Of a stretch of DNA of 64,000 nucleotides, positions 1 to 12,160 are shown piece after piece (within the stretch, counting starts at the first letter, position 1; each line of letters begins with the position of its first letter). The notes below the pieces were generated by a model. It was not told where the DNA came from and made no database searches. It worked only from the letters and a program-made list of their open reading frames with translations. The DNA is taken from positions 25,238-89,237 of the forward strand of contig ML986656.1 in NCBI GenBank assembly GCA_010094045.1, read 5' to 3'. This DNA comes from Lojkania enalia (lineage: Eukaryota > Ascomycota > Dothideomycetes > Pleosporales). The translations under genes and the position numbers were made by a program.

Positions 1-1689
1 TAAAATAATAGTTTTAGGCGTATAGCTAAAATAGTATACTTATTAAATAAATAATTCGGCTATTCCCTATATATTAATTATATAATAGTAGAGAATAGAT
101 ACTACTTATTTAGATAGGCGATTAATTACTACTATAATCTAATTATATCTAGACTTATCTATAAGAAAATCCTTAAAATTAATATATAGGTACTATATTA
201 GTTAATTTAGTATAGGAAGTAGGTAGATAAAACCTAGAGTTTAGATTTATATCGGATAAGTTTTATAGTATAGGATATAATTCTATATATATCGTTTATA
301 AGTAGCCTCTATACCCTTCTAATAATACTTCTAAGATAGTAACTAATAGGTTTTAGTAGCGTTTAGATATGTAGAGAATATTTAATTATAAGCCTCTTAT
401 ATAAATTATATATAAAGGCCTGAATCTAATAGAATATATAAGTAATTATTATAAAAGAGTAGTCTATTCTCTATCTAATACTTATAGAGTAAAAGGGTGC
501 GTTCTTATATAAAGGAGGCTCGGTTTTCCTATAGTAATATATTAATTAACTCTAGAAAGTCTAGTAATATAACCTACTTCTAGCCTTTAATAATATTTAG
601 TATAGCCGCTTAAATTATTATTTAGATAATATAGGACTAGACTAATTTAGTATTAATTTAAGGGTAAAGTTAATATAGTTTAAGTAGAACTCTTAACTAG
701 TTATTAGTTTAAGCTGCTTTTAAGTTTTCTATATCTTATTTATAATAACTAAGAATATCTGCTCTAATATTATTTTTACCTAGAGTATACTCGATTCAGA
801 ACTAATATTAAGCTAATTCTTTAGTCTAATAAACTTAACAAATATTAAGTATCTTTATAGTTATAAAATATTTAAGTAAATAATAATTAGTATATACTAG
901 AGTTCTAGTAGCTATTAAAATAAGTTTTACCCTCTATTATTTAAACGCAGTAATAATTGTAAATAGTTTCTTATTATAGATCTTCTAGTTTAGTTCTAAA
1001 CTAGATAGAACTTTACTATAAAATATTATAGAATACTATTTTCTGTTAGAATATTTCTATAATAGTACTCTTACAACTATTCTATTAGAGGTATTAGTTT
1101 CCATTTTTATTTCTAATATAGGGTTAAAGTAGTAGAGTATAGGTATACTTAATAGGGCTAACTTTAATTTCTTAAAGGTAATATTACATTCTAAAATCTA
1201 TATAAAAGAGGTTATAAGACTTTATAGTACGAGAATTAGCTTTATAATACGCGAGAATTCTAGTATAAACTATTAATAGAATCTAGTAAAACCTAAGAAA
1301 GATTTTACACCTATTATAGTAGTAGATAGCTACTAGTTATATAGTACTTCTACCTTCTCTAGGTTAACCTTAAAACTTTTATTTAAGAGGATATAGTTAA
1401 AGTATTTAGTTCGGGTAATATAGAATTTACTCTTTTTAATATTAACTTATAACCCTACTTAATATAATCTTTTAAGAACTTTCTTAATATAGATAGTATA
1501 TATTACCTTATCTTTTAAGTAGATAAAAATATTATCTAAATAAGTAATATAGAAGTTATTTAGATAGTTGATTAGTACGTTATTTATATAGTACTAGTAA
1601 GTTACTAAGCTATTATATAATCTAAAAAGTAGAACTTTATACTTATAAATTCTATATTAAGTCTAAAAGGTAGTATATTCCTTAAAACT
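1..1689 (-). mobile_element. Ty3/Gypsy chromovirus, oldest copy, left part (RIPed)
   Basis: This is the 3' part of a minus-strand Ty3/Gypsy polyprotein: end of integrase (about 1-430), RNase H and the C-terminal half of reverse transcriptase (about 430-1689). Reading the minus strand, the RT active-site box appears as Y-L-D-N at 1531-1542, the last D changed to N by a G-to-A transition. The segment is colinear with 33900-35570 of the inner copy. It stops abruptly at 1689, where LTR1 of a second copy begins, and the same element resumes at 61379 after a five-base duplication. It is dead: TAA/TAG codons occur every few residues. The element continues left of the window. Confidence 0.85.
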
Positions 1690-1949
1690 TATAATAGTAT
1701 AAATAAGATAATAGGTCTAAATGCGGTATAAATCTACTTAGAGGTATATAAGAGTATATAGGGGATTAGGGACCTAGGAATTCTATTAACACCTATAGAC
1801 CTTATACGAAAGGATATAGAAAAACTACCGAGCTACTTATAAGGGAGTATACAACTATATACGGATGGGAAAAGGGGTAGAACTAGAGGTAAAATAAGAT
1901 AAGTAAAAAGATAAAGCTTTTTATAGAACGATTTCTTTATATTATTATA
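1690..1949 (-). repeat. Gypsy LTR1 (260 bp), 3' LTR of the interrupted outer copy
   Basis: The segment starts TATAATAGTATAAATAAG and ends CTTTATATTATTATA, the RIPed forms of a TGTAA...TTACA terminus seen better preserved in LTR2 and LTR3. It shares a deletion of about 20 bp (near 1909) with LTR4 and not with LTR2 or LTR3, so LTR1 and LTR4 are a pair. The five bases on its left, AAACT (1685-1689), recur directly after LTR4. Confidence 0.85.
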
Positions 1950-3129
1950 CTACCCCCCTTCTTATAGGCTGATAGTTCCTATCTACGCTAGTTTAGGAGA
2001 GAATTGGAGCTATTACAGATAGGTTCTAGTATAAAGAAATTTCTTTAAAGAGGTATTTACTAGTAAAAGCTAATATATATAGTTGCCTATAGAGATATAT
2101 TTATTAACGTAATATTAAGTAAGGTTTTTTTTTTATAGTAAGTATAATTAACCTATATATTAGCTGGTAACTACTATTATAACAGTTTATTAATATTGTA
2201 ATTTCGTCGTGTATAGTAACAAATGTTTACTAGTTTTAGTATATTACTAGATTACTGTTAATTAAGCTTCCTTAACTAAATAATAACTTCTATTCTATAT
2301 ATATTATTACGCGTCCCTAGAACTATTAATTATTAAAATATTACTAACGTTTTATAGAAAAAATTAATTAATATACTACTCCGCCTACCTCTTAAAACCT
2401 CTTTAAAGGCCTTCTAAATTATCTACCTTTAAATTATATATACGCTCGCCCGTAGGTAGTATATAATATTTTTCTTTTAGTTTCTAAGATTAAAAAAATG
2501 CGAGTATTATACCTAATAAAATAAAAAGTATAACCCTGTATAAATCGTATCTAATACTAGTAGAGTACTTATTACTAACGTACTTATAGATCCCCTCCTA
2601 CTATAAGAAGGAGTTTCTAGTCTTCTAGGGCTATCTTAAACTATAGGCGGCAGCCTAATATATAGGGGATAAGGAGGATAAAAAGATAGCCTTTAAGGCT
2701 ATTTTAGAGTCCGCTTATAGTCTAGTATTTATAGCCTAGGTTGTAAGAAGTTAGGAAAATGGTCTTCTTATAGCTAGTATCTAGGTAGCTTCGTTCTACT
2801 AGAGTATTAAGTTACTTCGTTAGATTTCAACCCTAGAGGCTCTAGTATCTAACCTTTAAACTAATATTACAGCACTCTCAGGCGGCTAAAGATAAGATAG
2901 AGAAGGTTTAAGAGGAGTCTAGAGGGAAAAAAGGGGAAGGAGGATAAAGGAGAAGAGGACTAGAGAGGTATCTAACAGCCTACTATTAGACCCTCCGAAT
3001 TTTATAGAGGAGTAATTTTAGGCCTATACTTTAGTTTTTAAAATCTACTACTTAACTCTTATATACTATTATCTACTAGATAATCTATATTTTCTATACT
3101 ATTCTTATATATCTTAATTTATTTAGTTA

Positions 3130-3330
3130 GGGCTTTTAGAGGTTCTAGATAATTCGGATACTTATTATAAAAAGCTTTTAACTTATAAAGCGAACCTATA
3201 AAGTTTAAAACTTTATACTAGATTAGGTTAGGATTATATTCTACCTATTTTATATAGTATTTAAGAGTCTTATAATATAACTTACTAGCTAGTATTTTCT
3301 TAACTTCCTACTCTTCTACCCTATTAATAG
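3130..3330 (-). pseudogene. Chromodomain of outer Gypsy copy (RIPed)
   Basis: This is the integrase-tail chromodomain of the outer chromovirus copy, equivalent to 32060-32270 of the inner copy. On the minus strand the pattern is E-V-x-E-I-L, then L-K-Y-R-x-K-x-x-G-Y, then a Y-K-A/F-x-G-S-P run. This matches fungal chromovirus integrase tails once TAG is read as a former TGG or CAG. In known elements this domain targets integration to methylated-histone chromatin. The copy is not functional. Confidence 0.7.
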
Positions 3331-4463
3331 CGATAGCGGGTGGTTTCGGAGCTTCTTATCTAGATAGAGGGTCTTAAAGGTTCTTATATAGTAGGTTTAG
3401 TACGAAGATATTATATATACTTAACTCTAAGAGTAGCTGTAAATAGTATAAGTTTCTAACCTACTCTAATACTTTAAAGGAGCCCTCCTATTAATCGGAT
3501 AGCTTTCGGCTCAATCTCTAAACCGTAAGGTTCTTAATATTTAAATAGACTATATTACTAATCTACTAATTAATTAGTTACTAGTAATAGTTAATAATAA
3601 ATTATATACGATTTTAAGCCTTCTTAATATTAGCCTTTACAGTTTCCTAGGCTGTATATATATAAGTTACTAGAGCTAAGATATTCTTACAATTTAATTT
3701 ATCTATTATAGTAATAGGATTAATAGAATATTTCTAATCCTAACTCTAATAGGGTTTAAATCTATATAGAATCTAATATAGGGATATTCTGATAGTTATA
3801 TAAAGTAGAGTTACTTATACTTAGTCGATTATAAGTAATAGAGAACTCTAGTTATCTTAGTAGAAGGATACGAAAAAACGTAGTCTCTAATTAATATACT
3901 TATTTATAATCTCTATCTATCCGTTAGTTTCTTTATAATAAGTAGTAGATAGTTTAATCTTTACGCCTAAAATATAGTAGAATTTGGACTAGAAACTAGA
4001 TATAAACTAAGGTTCTTAGTCTAAAATAATAGTTTTAGATATATAGCTAAAGTAGTATACCTATTAAATAAATAATTCGGCTATTCCCTGTACGTTAATT
4101 ATATAATAGTAGGGAATAGATATAGCTTATTTAGATAGGCGATTAATTACTACTATAATCTAATTATATCTAAACTTATCTATAAAGAAATTTTTAAAGT
4201 TAATATATAGGTACTATATTAGTTAGTTTAGTATAGGAAGTAGATAGATAAAACCTAGAGTTTAGGTTTATATTAGATAAGCTTTATAGTATAGAATATA
4301 ATTCTATATATATCGTTTATAAATAGCCTCTATACCCTTCTAATAGTATTTCTAGAATAGTAACTAATAGGTTTTAGTAGCGCTTAAATATATAGAGGAT
4401 ACTTAGTTATAAACCTCTTATATAAGTCGCGTATAAAGGCCTAAATCTAATAGAATATATAAG

Positions 4464-4465
4464 TA
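4464..4465. repeat. Short target duplication, left (TA or GTA)
   Basis: The interrupted Gypsy element reads AAGTA here and TAATTATCG at 56988. The other copies read AAGTAATTATTATA (host copy) or AAGCGATTATTATA (inner copy). TA, possibly GTA (4463-4465 and 56987-56989), is therefore present on both sides of the 52.5 kb segment. Two or three bases are weak evidence on their own. The exact resumption of homology is the stronger sign of an insertion. Confidence 0.5.
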
Positions 4466-4985
4466 GATAGTTAAATTTCTCTAATACTTTCTTTCCTACT
4501 ATAGCTAGTAAGTAGTACTGCTTTACTCAGGCGCTAATTACCCTTAGCTTACCTACCCTTAGGCTGCTTACCTACTACTCAGTTATATTACCTTATACTC
4601 TTCTAATAGCTAATTATACTTATTTATACGTCGGATATACTCTTACAATTCTATTAAGTCTAGGCGAGAGTAATACTTAGAGGTAGATTTTAGCCCTAGG
4701 GCTCGTTTTAGAAGGGGGACGGAATTGTCCCCTAAGAACTGGGGATAAAATAGGTCCCCTTATTATACGCCCTAGTATTCTACAACGCTAGCGCTGTCTT
4801 ATCTTAGTAAGGTAGCTTATATTATGCCTTTATACTATAAAGGTATAGTTATACTGTTAAGTCGAACCTACTTAACTACCTTAACTATTACTATAATACT
4901 ATCGTCTTTTTAGTATTATTACTATCGGTTTTAGAACTTTATACTATTTCTTATTCTATTTCTTATACTGTAGCTTCTCGTACCG
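4466..4985. other. Left edge of candidate element, non-coding, less TA-saturated
   Basis: This is about 500 bp between the junction and the first coding trace. It is pyrimidine-rich, with repeated CTTACCTAC-like words at 4545-4580 and a short G-rich/C-rich stretch at 4710-4765. No protein similarity was recognised. If the element is Starship-like, this would be the terminal region and the promoter of the captain gene. Confidence 0.4.
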
Positions 4986-7760
4986 TTAAAATACCGCAGA
5001 AGATTTCGCTAGAGGTCTTCTTTAAGTATACTAGTTATAATATAGCTATAGAGAAGAAGAAAGATATTATTAACGGAAAATAGGTTCTAAAAGAACTTTA
5101 GCTAAAGATAAAGAAAAACTACGAGCGCGTATTAGCGCTATAGAATTAGTAAGTCTATAATAGTATCTTTAAGTCTAGTATACCTTACTAATATAAAATT
5201 TTAACGCTAGATATAAGAAGTTAAATCTAGAAGTAAGTCTAAACAATATTAAGATATTTAAAAACTACGTTATATCTATTATACTTAGAATTAAAGGTAG
5301 GTATAGTATTAAAAAGCTAGGCTTATAGACCGTAGTCTAGTACTATAAAGACTTTACTGCTGGCTAGAGGCGAGCTAGAATAGAGGAGGAACAGGAAAAT
5401 AAGGAGAAGAATAAAAAGGGGGAGAAGAAGGAGCTGGTAAAGATAATAAGCCTAAACGTGACGCTGTCCACTTTAAATATAAGTCTACTACTACTAGCTA
5501 GGCGTTTTATAACGTTAGTACTAATTATATAGGATAGTTTATTAAGTATAAGCTATATAATATCCTTAAGCTACCCTATAGAAAGAGACTATAGTAATAC
5601 AGTTTACAAATCTATTTTCTTTACTTAGGAATATACTAGTAGAAGAACGATTAGTTTATACTTCTAAAACTATAGTATAGAATTAAGATATAGGCTTTTA
5701 TTACAGCCTATATTTTTAGTACTTTAAGAATTAGTAAATACGTAGAATCTATATATTATCTTAGATTTAGTAGAAGCTTATATTTTTAGGTAAGTTTATC
5801 TTAAAGTAGCCTATATAAACTAACAGCGACGGGTTAAAATACAATTTTTACTATCTTTTATAATAAGTACGGTAATATAGAATTTACTATATAACTTTAG
5901 TAAGACGTAAAGTATATAACGTTTACTTTAGATAAGAGGTAAAATTAATCCTTATTACTTACGCACCTAATACTAATTATAGAATAGACTAGAGTATATA
6001 TTATATAAAGGTGTTAAAACTCGCCTACTATTTTATAATCTAATACTTATAATAGTTGCTATATATATTATAAGAAATATATTTAGAGATTATAAGTTAA
6101 TAGATAATATTCTAGTACTAGAACCTCTAGAAGACGAGTAAATAATTTAACTCTACTAGAACCTAAGCGTTTAGGACCTGCTGTTCTTTAAGAAAAGTAA
6201 TAGAAAGATAGAAACTATAAGTACTTTTAGCTAATATCTTTAAGAATAGGGCTTTTATACTAGTTATAACAAACCTCTAACAGTATATAATTTTAGAGCG
6301 GAGGGTCTAATCCTTACTAATACGTATACTATTCTATAATACTCTATATACTTAACTTATATTATATATAGATAGAAATTATTTATAGGATATAAGAATA
6401 AAATAGAGTAGATAATATAACCTAGTAGTATATTGTAATTATTACGCAGCTAATAATACTAGGGTAGATAGTTAAATAATCTTCTTCTACGATAAAGACT
6501 ATCGCACGGATATTACAGACCTTTTCTATTCCTTACTTATTACTTAGAACCTAAAGCTGTAGCAGTCGCTACTAGTAGAAAAGTAATATAAACTTAAATA
6601 GAGCGCTAAGTTTAAGGATATTAAAGTATAATTTAAAGATCTTTCTTTAGATAATATATTATTAAAAAATAAACGTAAGGAGTTATAAGCTCGGAAATAA
6701 AAGTTAATTTTAGAAGCGTTTTATAGATATTGGAAAGAATAGCCTACTCGACTTATAAGTAAAGTTAACACCTATATAAAAGAATATACCGGCTGTTATA
6801 AAATTATATTCTAATAAATATATAAACTTATACTAGTATACAACTATTTAGCGTCTAGTATATTTATTAAGGCTACTATACGTAATAATATAGGTAAACC
6901 TATCCTCTAAGATCTTATTAAACTCTATTTATAAGAAGTAGAAGTAGTATTCTAACTGGATCTTAAGCTAGATAAATACTACTATCTAAAAATAGGCTTT
7001 ACGCGAAAGATTAATAGGTATATAACCCTACTAGTTGTTTATAATATAGCGCTTACTTAGAGAATTTCTAATAGTCTACCGGCTATTATATAGTAGAAAT
7101 ATATATATAGTTACTATCGGAAATAGTTTAAGAAAAGTTACAAGTTTATAGAGTTTTACTTCTTCTATAGTAGATAGTTTATTAACTAAGAGGAATAGAA
7201 TACTTATTACTAAGCCTATTTAGATAAGCCCAAAATAATCCCTATCTAATATAACCTACTAATCTATAGAAGAACGCTTACTATTCTAGAGTTCTATTCT
7301 AACTATTTAGACGATAAGTTCCTACCCTCTAAAATATAAATATAGTAGTTCCCCGAGACAGCTAAATAGAAAGACTATATCTATAATTAGCATTCCGAAG
7401 AATCTAAGTTACTAGTATATCCTCTATATAAGCTCTATTATAGAGAGTTATTTATATTATTACAGGAGCTCTAGTTTTATTTTAAAAACGTCTATTATAT
7501 CAATTTTAGGAGTACTCTTAAGAGGTTTAGGTCAGTAAGTAAAGAGAGAGCTAGACTAGCCAAGCGGATATATATTTATAGGAGGCAACTATCTAAATAG
7601 AAGAAGGAAGATCTAAAATATAAATTTGTCGACGAAAGTAATACGTTTTAGAACTAAGAGAAGAAGTTAACATCCTGTCCTACTCTAGTTAAAGCCCTAT
7701 CTTCTACTAACTTAGACTCTTTACTAATCCTAGAAATTATATTAGATTAAAACGAAAGCA
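4985..7760 (+). pseudogene. DUF3435/FluG-type tyrosine recombinase with C2H2 fingers, RIP-killed
   Basis: This is a plus-strand coding relic of about 2.7 kb. Nearly all its stops are TAA/TAG, explicable as CAA, CAG, CGA-type or TGG codons hit by RIP. The clearest part is 7100-7500. Two linked finger-like blocks read E-F-Y-S-N-Y-L-D-D-K (7289-7318; both Y are TAT from TGT/TGC) and then V-Y-P-L-Y-K, ending F-Y-F-K-N-V-Y-Y. These match the C-terminal C2H2 tail of fungal DUF3435/FluG proteins (F-C-x-x-C-L-G-D ... C-P-x-C ... F-H-x-x-D-V-H-C) after C-to-Y, H-to-Y and P-to-L changes. The N-terminal part (5260-5400) has G-R-Y-S-I-K-K-L-G-L followed by K-D-F-T-A-G, like the core-binding part of the family. 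A stretch at 5670-5760 may hold the first catalytic arginine (L-R-I-S). Frames shift within it, so introns or indels are likely. I could not place the whole R-H-R-Y catalytic set. Confidence 0.65.
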
Positions 7761-8109
7761 AAGATAATATACTACTATCCTTATAGTATAATAAATCGAA
7801 GAATAGTCTTAATAATAAAGATACTCTTAGTAACGGAGCTGATAATAAGGATTGGGAATATATTAGTAAGATTAACTATCTAGAGAGTAATTACCTACAA
7901 ACTCTAATAGATAAATAGATAATATTACGCTTTTAAAGACTATAGATACTAAGGTAAATAAGTAAAATAATAGTTTCTAGAGTATAAACTTTTAATATAG
8001 TAAAGGAGTTTATAGTATAGAGGAGTTATCGCCTAAACTTTAGTATAAGTATACTCTAGCAGCGTGCTTCTAGTCCGACCTAGCTCTTCCTACTTAAGGG
8101 GATAAAGAA

Positions 8110-8352
8110 GACGAATATAAGGTTAAGAAAGTTCTAGAGGCCCGTATCTTTAGAAGAAAATTTAAATACCGCGTAAAATAGCTTAGCTATAATAATAATC
8201 TAAAGTAGTATAACGCAGCTAACTTTAAGAATAACCTATATAAGCTCTATAACTTTTATAGAGCCGATCTAACCTAACCTAAACCCCTATAAAGGCTAGA
8301 TTACTAGATATAGTACTGGGAGGAGGATAGAGATGCTAACAACTATCTAGAT
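8110..8352 (+). pseudogene. Chromodomain relic downstream of DUF3435 relic
   Basis: In frame from 8113 the plus strand reads E-Y-K-V-K-K-V-L-E-A-R, then K-F-K-Y-R-V-K-x-L, then Y-N-A-A-N-F-K-N. This is a recognisable chromodomain: K-Y-R-V-K-W, where TAG stands for TGG. It continues to W-E-E-D-R-D-A-N-N at about 8320. It lies about 350 bp beyond the last DUF3435/C2H2 trace and one frame away. It may be the C-terminal domain of the same protein through an intron, or the tail of an otherwise lost chromovirus. It is not colinear with the Gypsy family found elsewhere in the window. Confidence 0.6.
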
Positions 8353-10684
8353 AATAATAAGCTAATAAATAGGTTAGTTAAGCAGCGTAGAAAACTTCGC
8401 TAAGGAGAACGATTAGAAATTAGGTATTAGTAGAATATTTTACATAGATTATAATAATAAGGTAAATATAGGTAGAAAGTTTTCCTAGATTTAAATAGTC
8501 TTAGTATATAGTTAATATTAAGCGCAGGCAGCGTAGAAATTGTATTAAAACCTTAGTATTACTACTAGTAATATATAGATACTAGTTTAACCTATAAGAT
8601 CTTAGCTAGACTTATTACTAGCTTTAACTTAGACTTCCTAAATTGTATAGAGGTGCCTAGGCTGGTATTAGATAAATAGAGGATAGGGTAATAGTATTAT
8701 CGTGTTATCTACTAAGACAGTATTCTCCTCTATATCGCCCTTATCTAATATATATCGTTTTTACTACGCTGAGCTTACCTAGTTAGGGGCTATTACCCGT
8801 ATTATCCTTCTACTATAATAAGCAACGGTTTATATTTATAGGCTAGAGTAGTTAATATTACTTAGGTTGTAGTACCTATTAGAAAGGGCTGTTAACGTGT
8901 TTTTAGGATAGATAAAGCGAGGTAAACTATTTATAGATAACAACGGAGCTAAATATTAGAGGAGTACGCGGGTACTAGATACTTCTAAGATTATAGCTAG
9001 GTAAGATACTAGATATATAAAGCGAGAGTAGAGGGATAGATAAAGACTTAACTGTTGTTCGAGATGTTATTATACTAACTAGTAGATCTAGCCGCCGCCT
9101 ATATAGCGATAAAGTTTTCAACCCTAATAGTAAAGAGACTACCAGCTATAAGTTAATAGCTATAAGCTTAGTATTTAGAGCTACTTAAGGAATATATATA
9201 ATAATAATTATATAGAACGTATAGAGCGGTTTTAATTAAAGGTTCTAACTAGGATAGCAGGTTATCGTCTATTTCTACTAGGTTCTAAAATATCCCTTTT
9301 AATAAAAATAGAGTTTAGTAGCCTTAGTATTTAGATACCTTAAACTAGAACTACGATATTATAACTAAGACTAGAAGTCTTATTATCGTATATTAAGGGT
9401 TAAGAGTAGCTCGCTTAGCGGTTTACGTAATATTATTATTATATAACTCCAAGGGACTCGCTCCATCTCTTTTATATAGACCTTACTTTATTATATATAT
9501 TATAATATAATAGACACCTTACTTTGTTATATATATATATATACAACATATACTAACTATAAGGTATTTATCTCTCCTACTCCCTTACCTATTTTCACCG
9601 CTACGTTTATATATACGTCCAGTGCGATACTTATTAACCTAAAACGCTATTATAATAGGTAGAGTAAGCTTGCTATTACTGCGAAGTAAAAGTATTAAAT
9701 ACTTTATACTACTTAAACTATTAGACGAATTGGTAAGTAGATCTAATATAAACGAGTAAATATATCTCTACTCGTACCTAATAGTCTTAGAGCTTAAATA
9801 GAAGGTTCGGAAGGAGTAGAGGAAGGTAATATATATATAGAAGCTCACTAGCCTATATAAGTATATAGGTAACTTACTTAAGGAGGAGTTAGATAAGCTA
9901 AATAAATATATAGAGATTGGAACGAGTCTATATAACTCCTAAGGTAATATATAAATCAGTTTTAAATTAACTATAGCCTTTACTAAGTAAATAGTATATT
10001 TCTACTATTAAGCTTAAATCTTCTATATTAATATTATAGTATAATAGATATTAGATATATAAGTATAGGTATTCCGCCTGCTTATAACTACTAATAATAG
10101 AATTTACCAACCCTAAAATAGCCAACGCTATTATATACGCCGGTATAGTATAGAACGGCTAAATATACTAATACTAGCTGTATAACCGCGCCTGTAGGAT
10201 TAAGTAATACTTCTAATACTATAACTATAGTTATATTAGTACTTAATATAATATAGCCTAAATATATAGCTATTATACGGACTAATATAAGATAAAATAA
10301 AGTTCTCTATAACCTATTAATAGTAGTATAAGTAGCTAAGATAATATTAAGGACGAGATTACTTAGGCAGTTCTAGGCAGTTCTATCTATAGTATTATAA
10401 TATATAATAATATAGACGAGTAATTATTATTAAATAGAAGGAGAGAAGGGTTAGAAAAGGCCTAACAAGTTAGAGATATAGATTAATAGAAGGGCTGTAA
10501 GTATAGGGATTATCTGCAACTAGTTAGTAGAGAGGGAAGTAGTAGGGAGTAAACGGACGGCCTACCCTCTAAGAACGAGGATGGAGAGACTTGTATTTAT
10601 AGCTAAAGCGCTATATAACTACTAATAGAGTAGTTAAAATAGTTTATAACATAAAAAAAAAATAACTACTAATAATAAACTTGT
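8353..10684. other. RIPed stretch without recognisable gene
   Basis: This is AT-rich and TpA-saturated sequence. It holds a 33-bp direct repeat pair around 9475-9545 (ATAGACCTTACTTT and ATAGACACCTTACTTTG, each followed by TA-rich tails). Plus-strand coding traces between about 9700 and 10150 gave no family. Nothing else is supported. Confidence 0.4.
9475..9545. repeat. Direct repeat pair with TA-rich tails
   Basis: Two adjacent copies of about 33 bp share ATAGAC(AC)CTTACTTT(A/G)TTATATATAT and end in TA dinucleotide runs. They may be a small tandem duplication or a leftover from an excision or insertion. Confidence 0.5.
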
Positions 10685-10685
10685 A

Positions 10686-10969
10686 AGAACGCCTCTCTAA
10701 GAAGATAAATCTAACTAGAACGCCTCTCCAGGGCGATAAATCTGGGGACATCTCTCTAAAGCGATAAATATAACTAGAACGCCTCTCCTAAGTAATAAAT
10801 ATAACTAGAACAATTCTCCTAAGATATAAATATAAGAACATCTCTCTAGAGCGATAAATATAACTAAAACGCCTCTCTAGGGTGATAAATATAACTAGAA
10901 CGTTTCTCCTAGGATATAAATATAGAGATATCTCTCTAGGGCGATAAATCTAACTAGAACGTTTCTTTA
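10686..10969. repeat. RIPed minisatellite, about 31-bp unit, about 9-10 copies
   Basis: The unit is roughly AGAACGCCTCTCCTAGG followed by GCGATAAATATAACT. Copies run in tandem, mostly 31 bp with some of 28 bp that lack the final AACT. The three variants (AGAACGCCTCTC, AGAACRTTTCTC and ACATCTCTCT starts) recur in order, suggesting a higher-order unit of about 90 bp. Copies differ mainly by C/T and G/A, so RIP acted after amplification. Confidence 0.8.
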
Positions 10970-12031
10970 AATAGAAAAATCCTAGTACAGGTTAAATAAA
11001 TTTAGGTAAAAGAAGTTATAGTTACTAGAAAAATAATAGAACTATCTTACGATTTTTATTATAAGTTATATATAGTATATAGAGCTAGCCTCTAGTACTT
11101 ACTATTAATTAATACAGTTCCTTCTTATTATAACCTTAAAGATCGACTTACGGCTATATATAACTAAGCTATCTATTATTAGGAAGGTATATAACTAAGC
11201 TGTCTATTATTAGAAGGTTACTATTTAGGGACCTTTAAAAAGCTATTTTAAGAGAATTGCTATAAAGGGGGTTATATTATTACTAGTACTATTTATAATA
11301 TAGTTCTAATTATTAGACTTTTAGGGGGATATACTATATATAAAAAGCTACCTCTCCCGATTTTATTATAGTATATACTACTCTTACCGTTGCTAATTAG
11401 TTTATAGGCTGTTTTAGCCGCTTTATATCTTTTTATCTATTATACTACCTTCCCTTTAAGTCCGCTTAGTCTAAACTATATTATTATTATAATATACTCT
11501 ATTCTTTTTTATTAAACTCTAGGTGCGTTTAATAATTAGTGCTAGAAGTTAGGAATCTATTTAGCCGCGTCTATATATAGGGTAATAATATTAGCTAAGT
11601 AGGGCTAGAAACAACTCTTCTATTAAGCGGAATCTTCTATTAGCTTATTTTATAAAGAGAAAAGTACCCATCTAGACGGTTAGATATTATAATATTATAT
11701 TATAGAAAAGTTCTAAAACGGGCTTTAGTTTAACTAATAACTATAATAGTTCTACGTATTTTTAAGAGTTCTAAATCTAGAAATATAAGGGAGTAGAAAT
11801 AGATTCTTAAAGTATCTATCTATTATTTATTAGGCTAGCTGGCTATAAGATATTTTAATACTAATCTTTATTTGTTCTATTTCTTAGTTTATATTCTTTT
11901 ATAAGAAGCTTAAAACTATAACTTTATATATACTTTAATAAAATTTTATAGAAATACTGTTATTAACTTCTTAAAAATAAATAGCGCCTACGCATTATAT
12001 ACTAATATAGGGAGATAAATAGTAATTTAAA
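10970..12031. other. RIPed stretch upstream of Myb-like relic
   Basis: This holds a 36-bp tandem pair at about 11150-11220 (TATATAACTAAGCTATCTATT...). A TATATAAAAAG box lies at about 11335 and could be the former promoter of the plus-strand relic that follows. No protein family was recognised between 11400 and 12030, although the plus strand has coding-like traces there. Confidence 0.4.
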
Positions 12032-12160
12032 GAAGATGTAAAGCTTATAAAACTTCTTAAAGAGAAGGGAATAAACTGGAAAGATATATTAAAAGAGCTA
12101 CCGGGAAGAAGTAGGAAGAGTTACTCTTAATATTATTACTAGTTTCTATTAAAGAAGCTT
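12032..12160 (+). pseudogene. Myb/SANT-like DNA-binding domain relic
   Basis: In frame from 12032 the plus strand reads E-D-V-K-L-I-K-L-L-K-E-K-G-I-N-W-K-D-I, then K-E-L-P-G-R-S-R-K-S. This is the helix spacing of a Myb/SANT domain: E-D...L...K..G..W..I...P-G-R-S. The first in-frame stop (TAA at about 12128) replaces a glutamine position. This part is less RIPed than its surroundings, with a conserved TGG. Known fungal proteins of this type are short and function is usually unassigned. The reading continues to about 12450 without a known domain. The pogo element starts at 12481, immediately beyond. Confidence 0.6.

Larger units (their letters stand above)
1950..4465 (-). mobile_element. Outer Gypsy chromovirus copy, left arm (RIPed)
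   Basis: This arm is colinear with 30860-33368 of the inner copy and holds the 3' untranslated part, the chromodomain and the C-terminal part of integrase on the minus strand. The chromodomain reads on the minus strand from about 3330 to 3130. Homology to the element ends at AAGTA (4461-4465), and the next base of the element, in register, is found at 56990. RIP has placed stop codons throughout. The break is the left junction of the large inserted segment. Confidence 0.85.
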
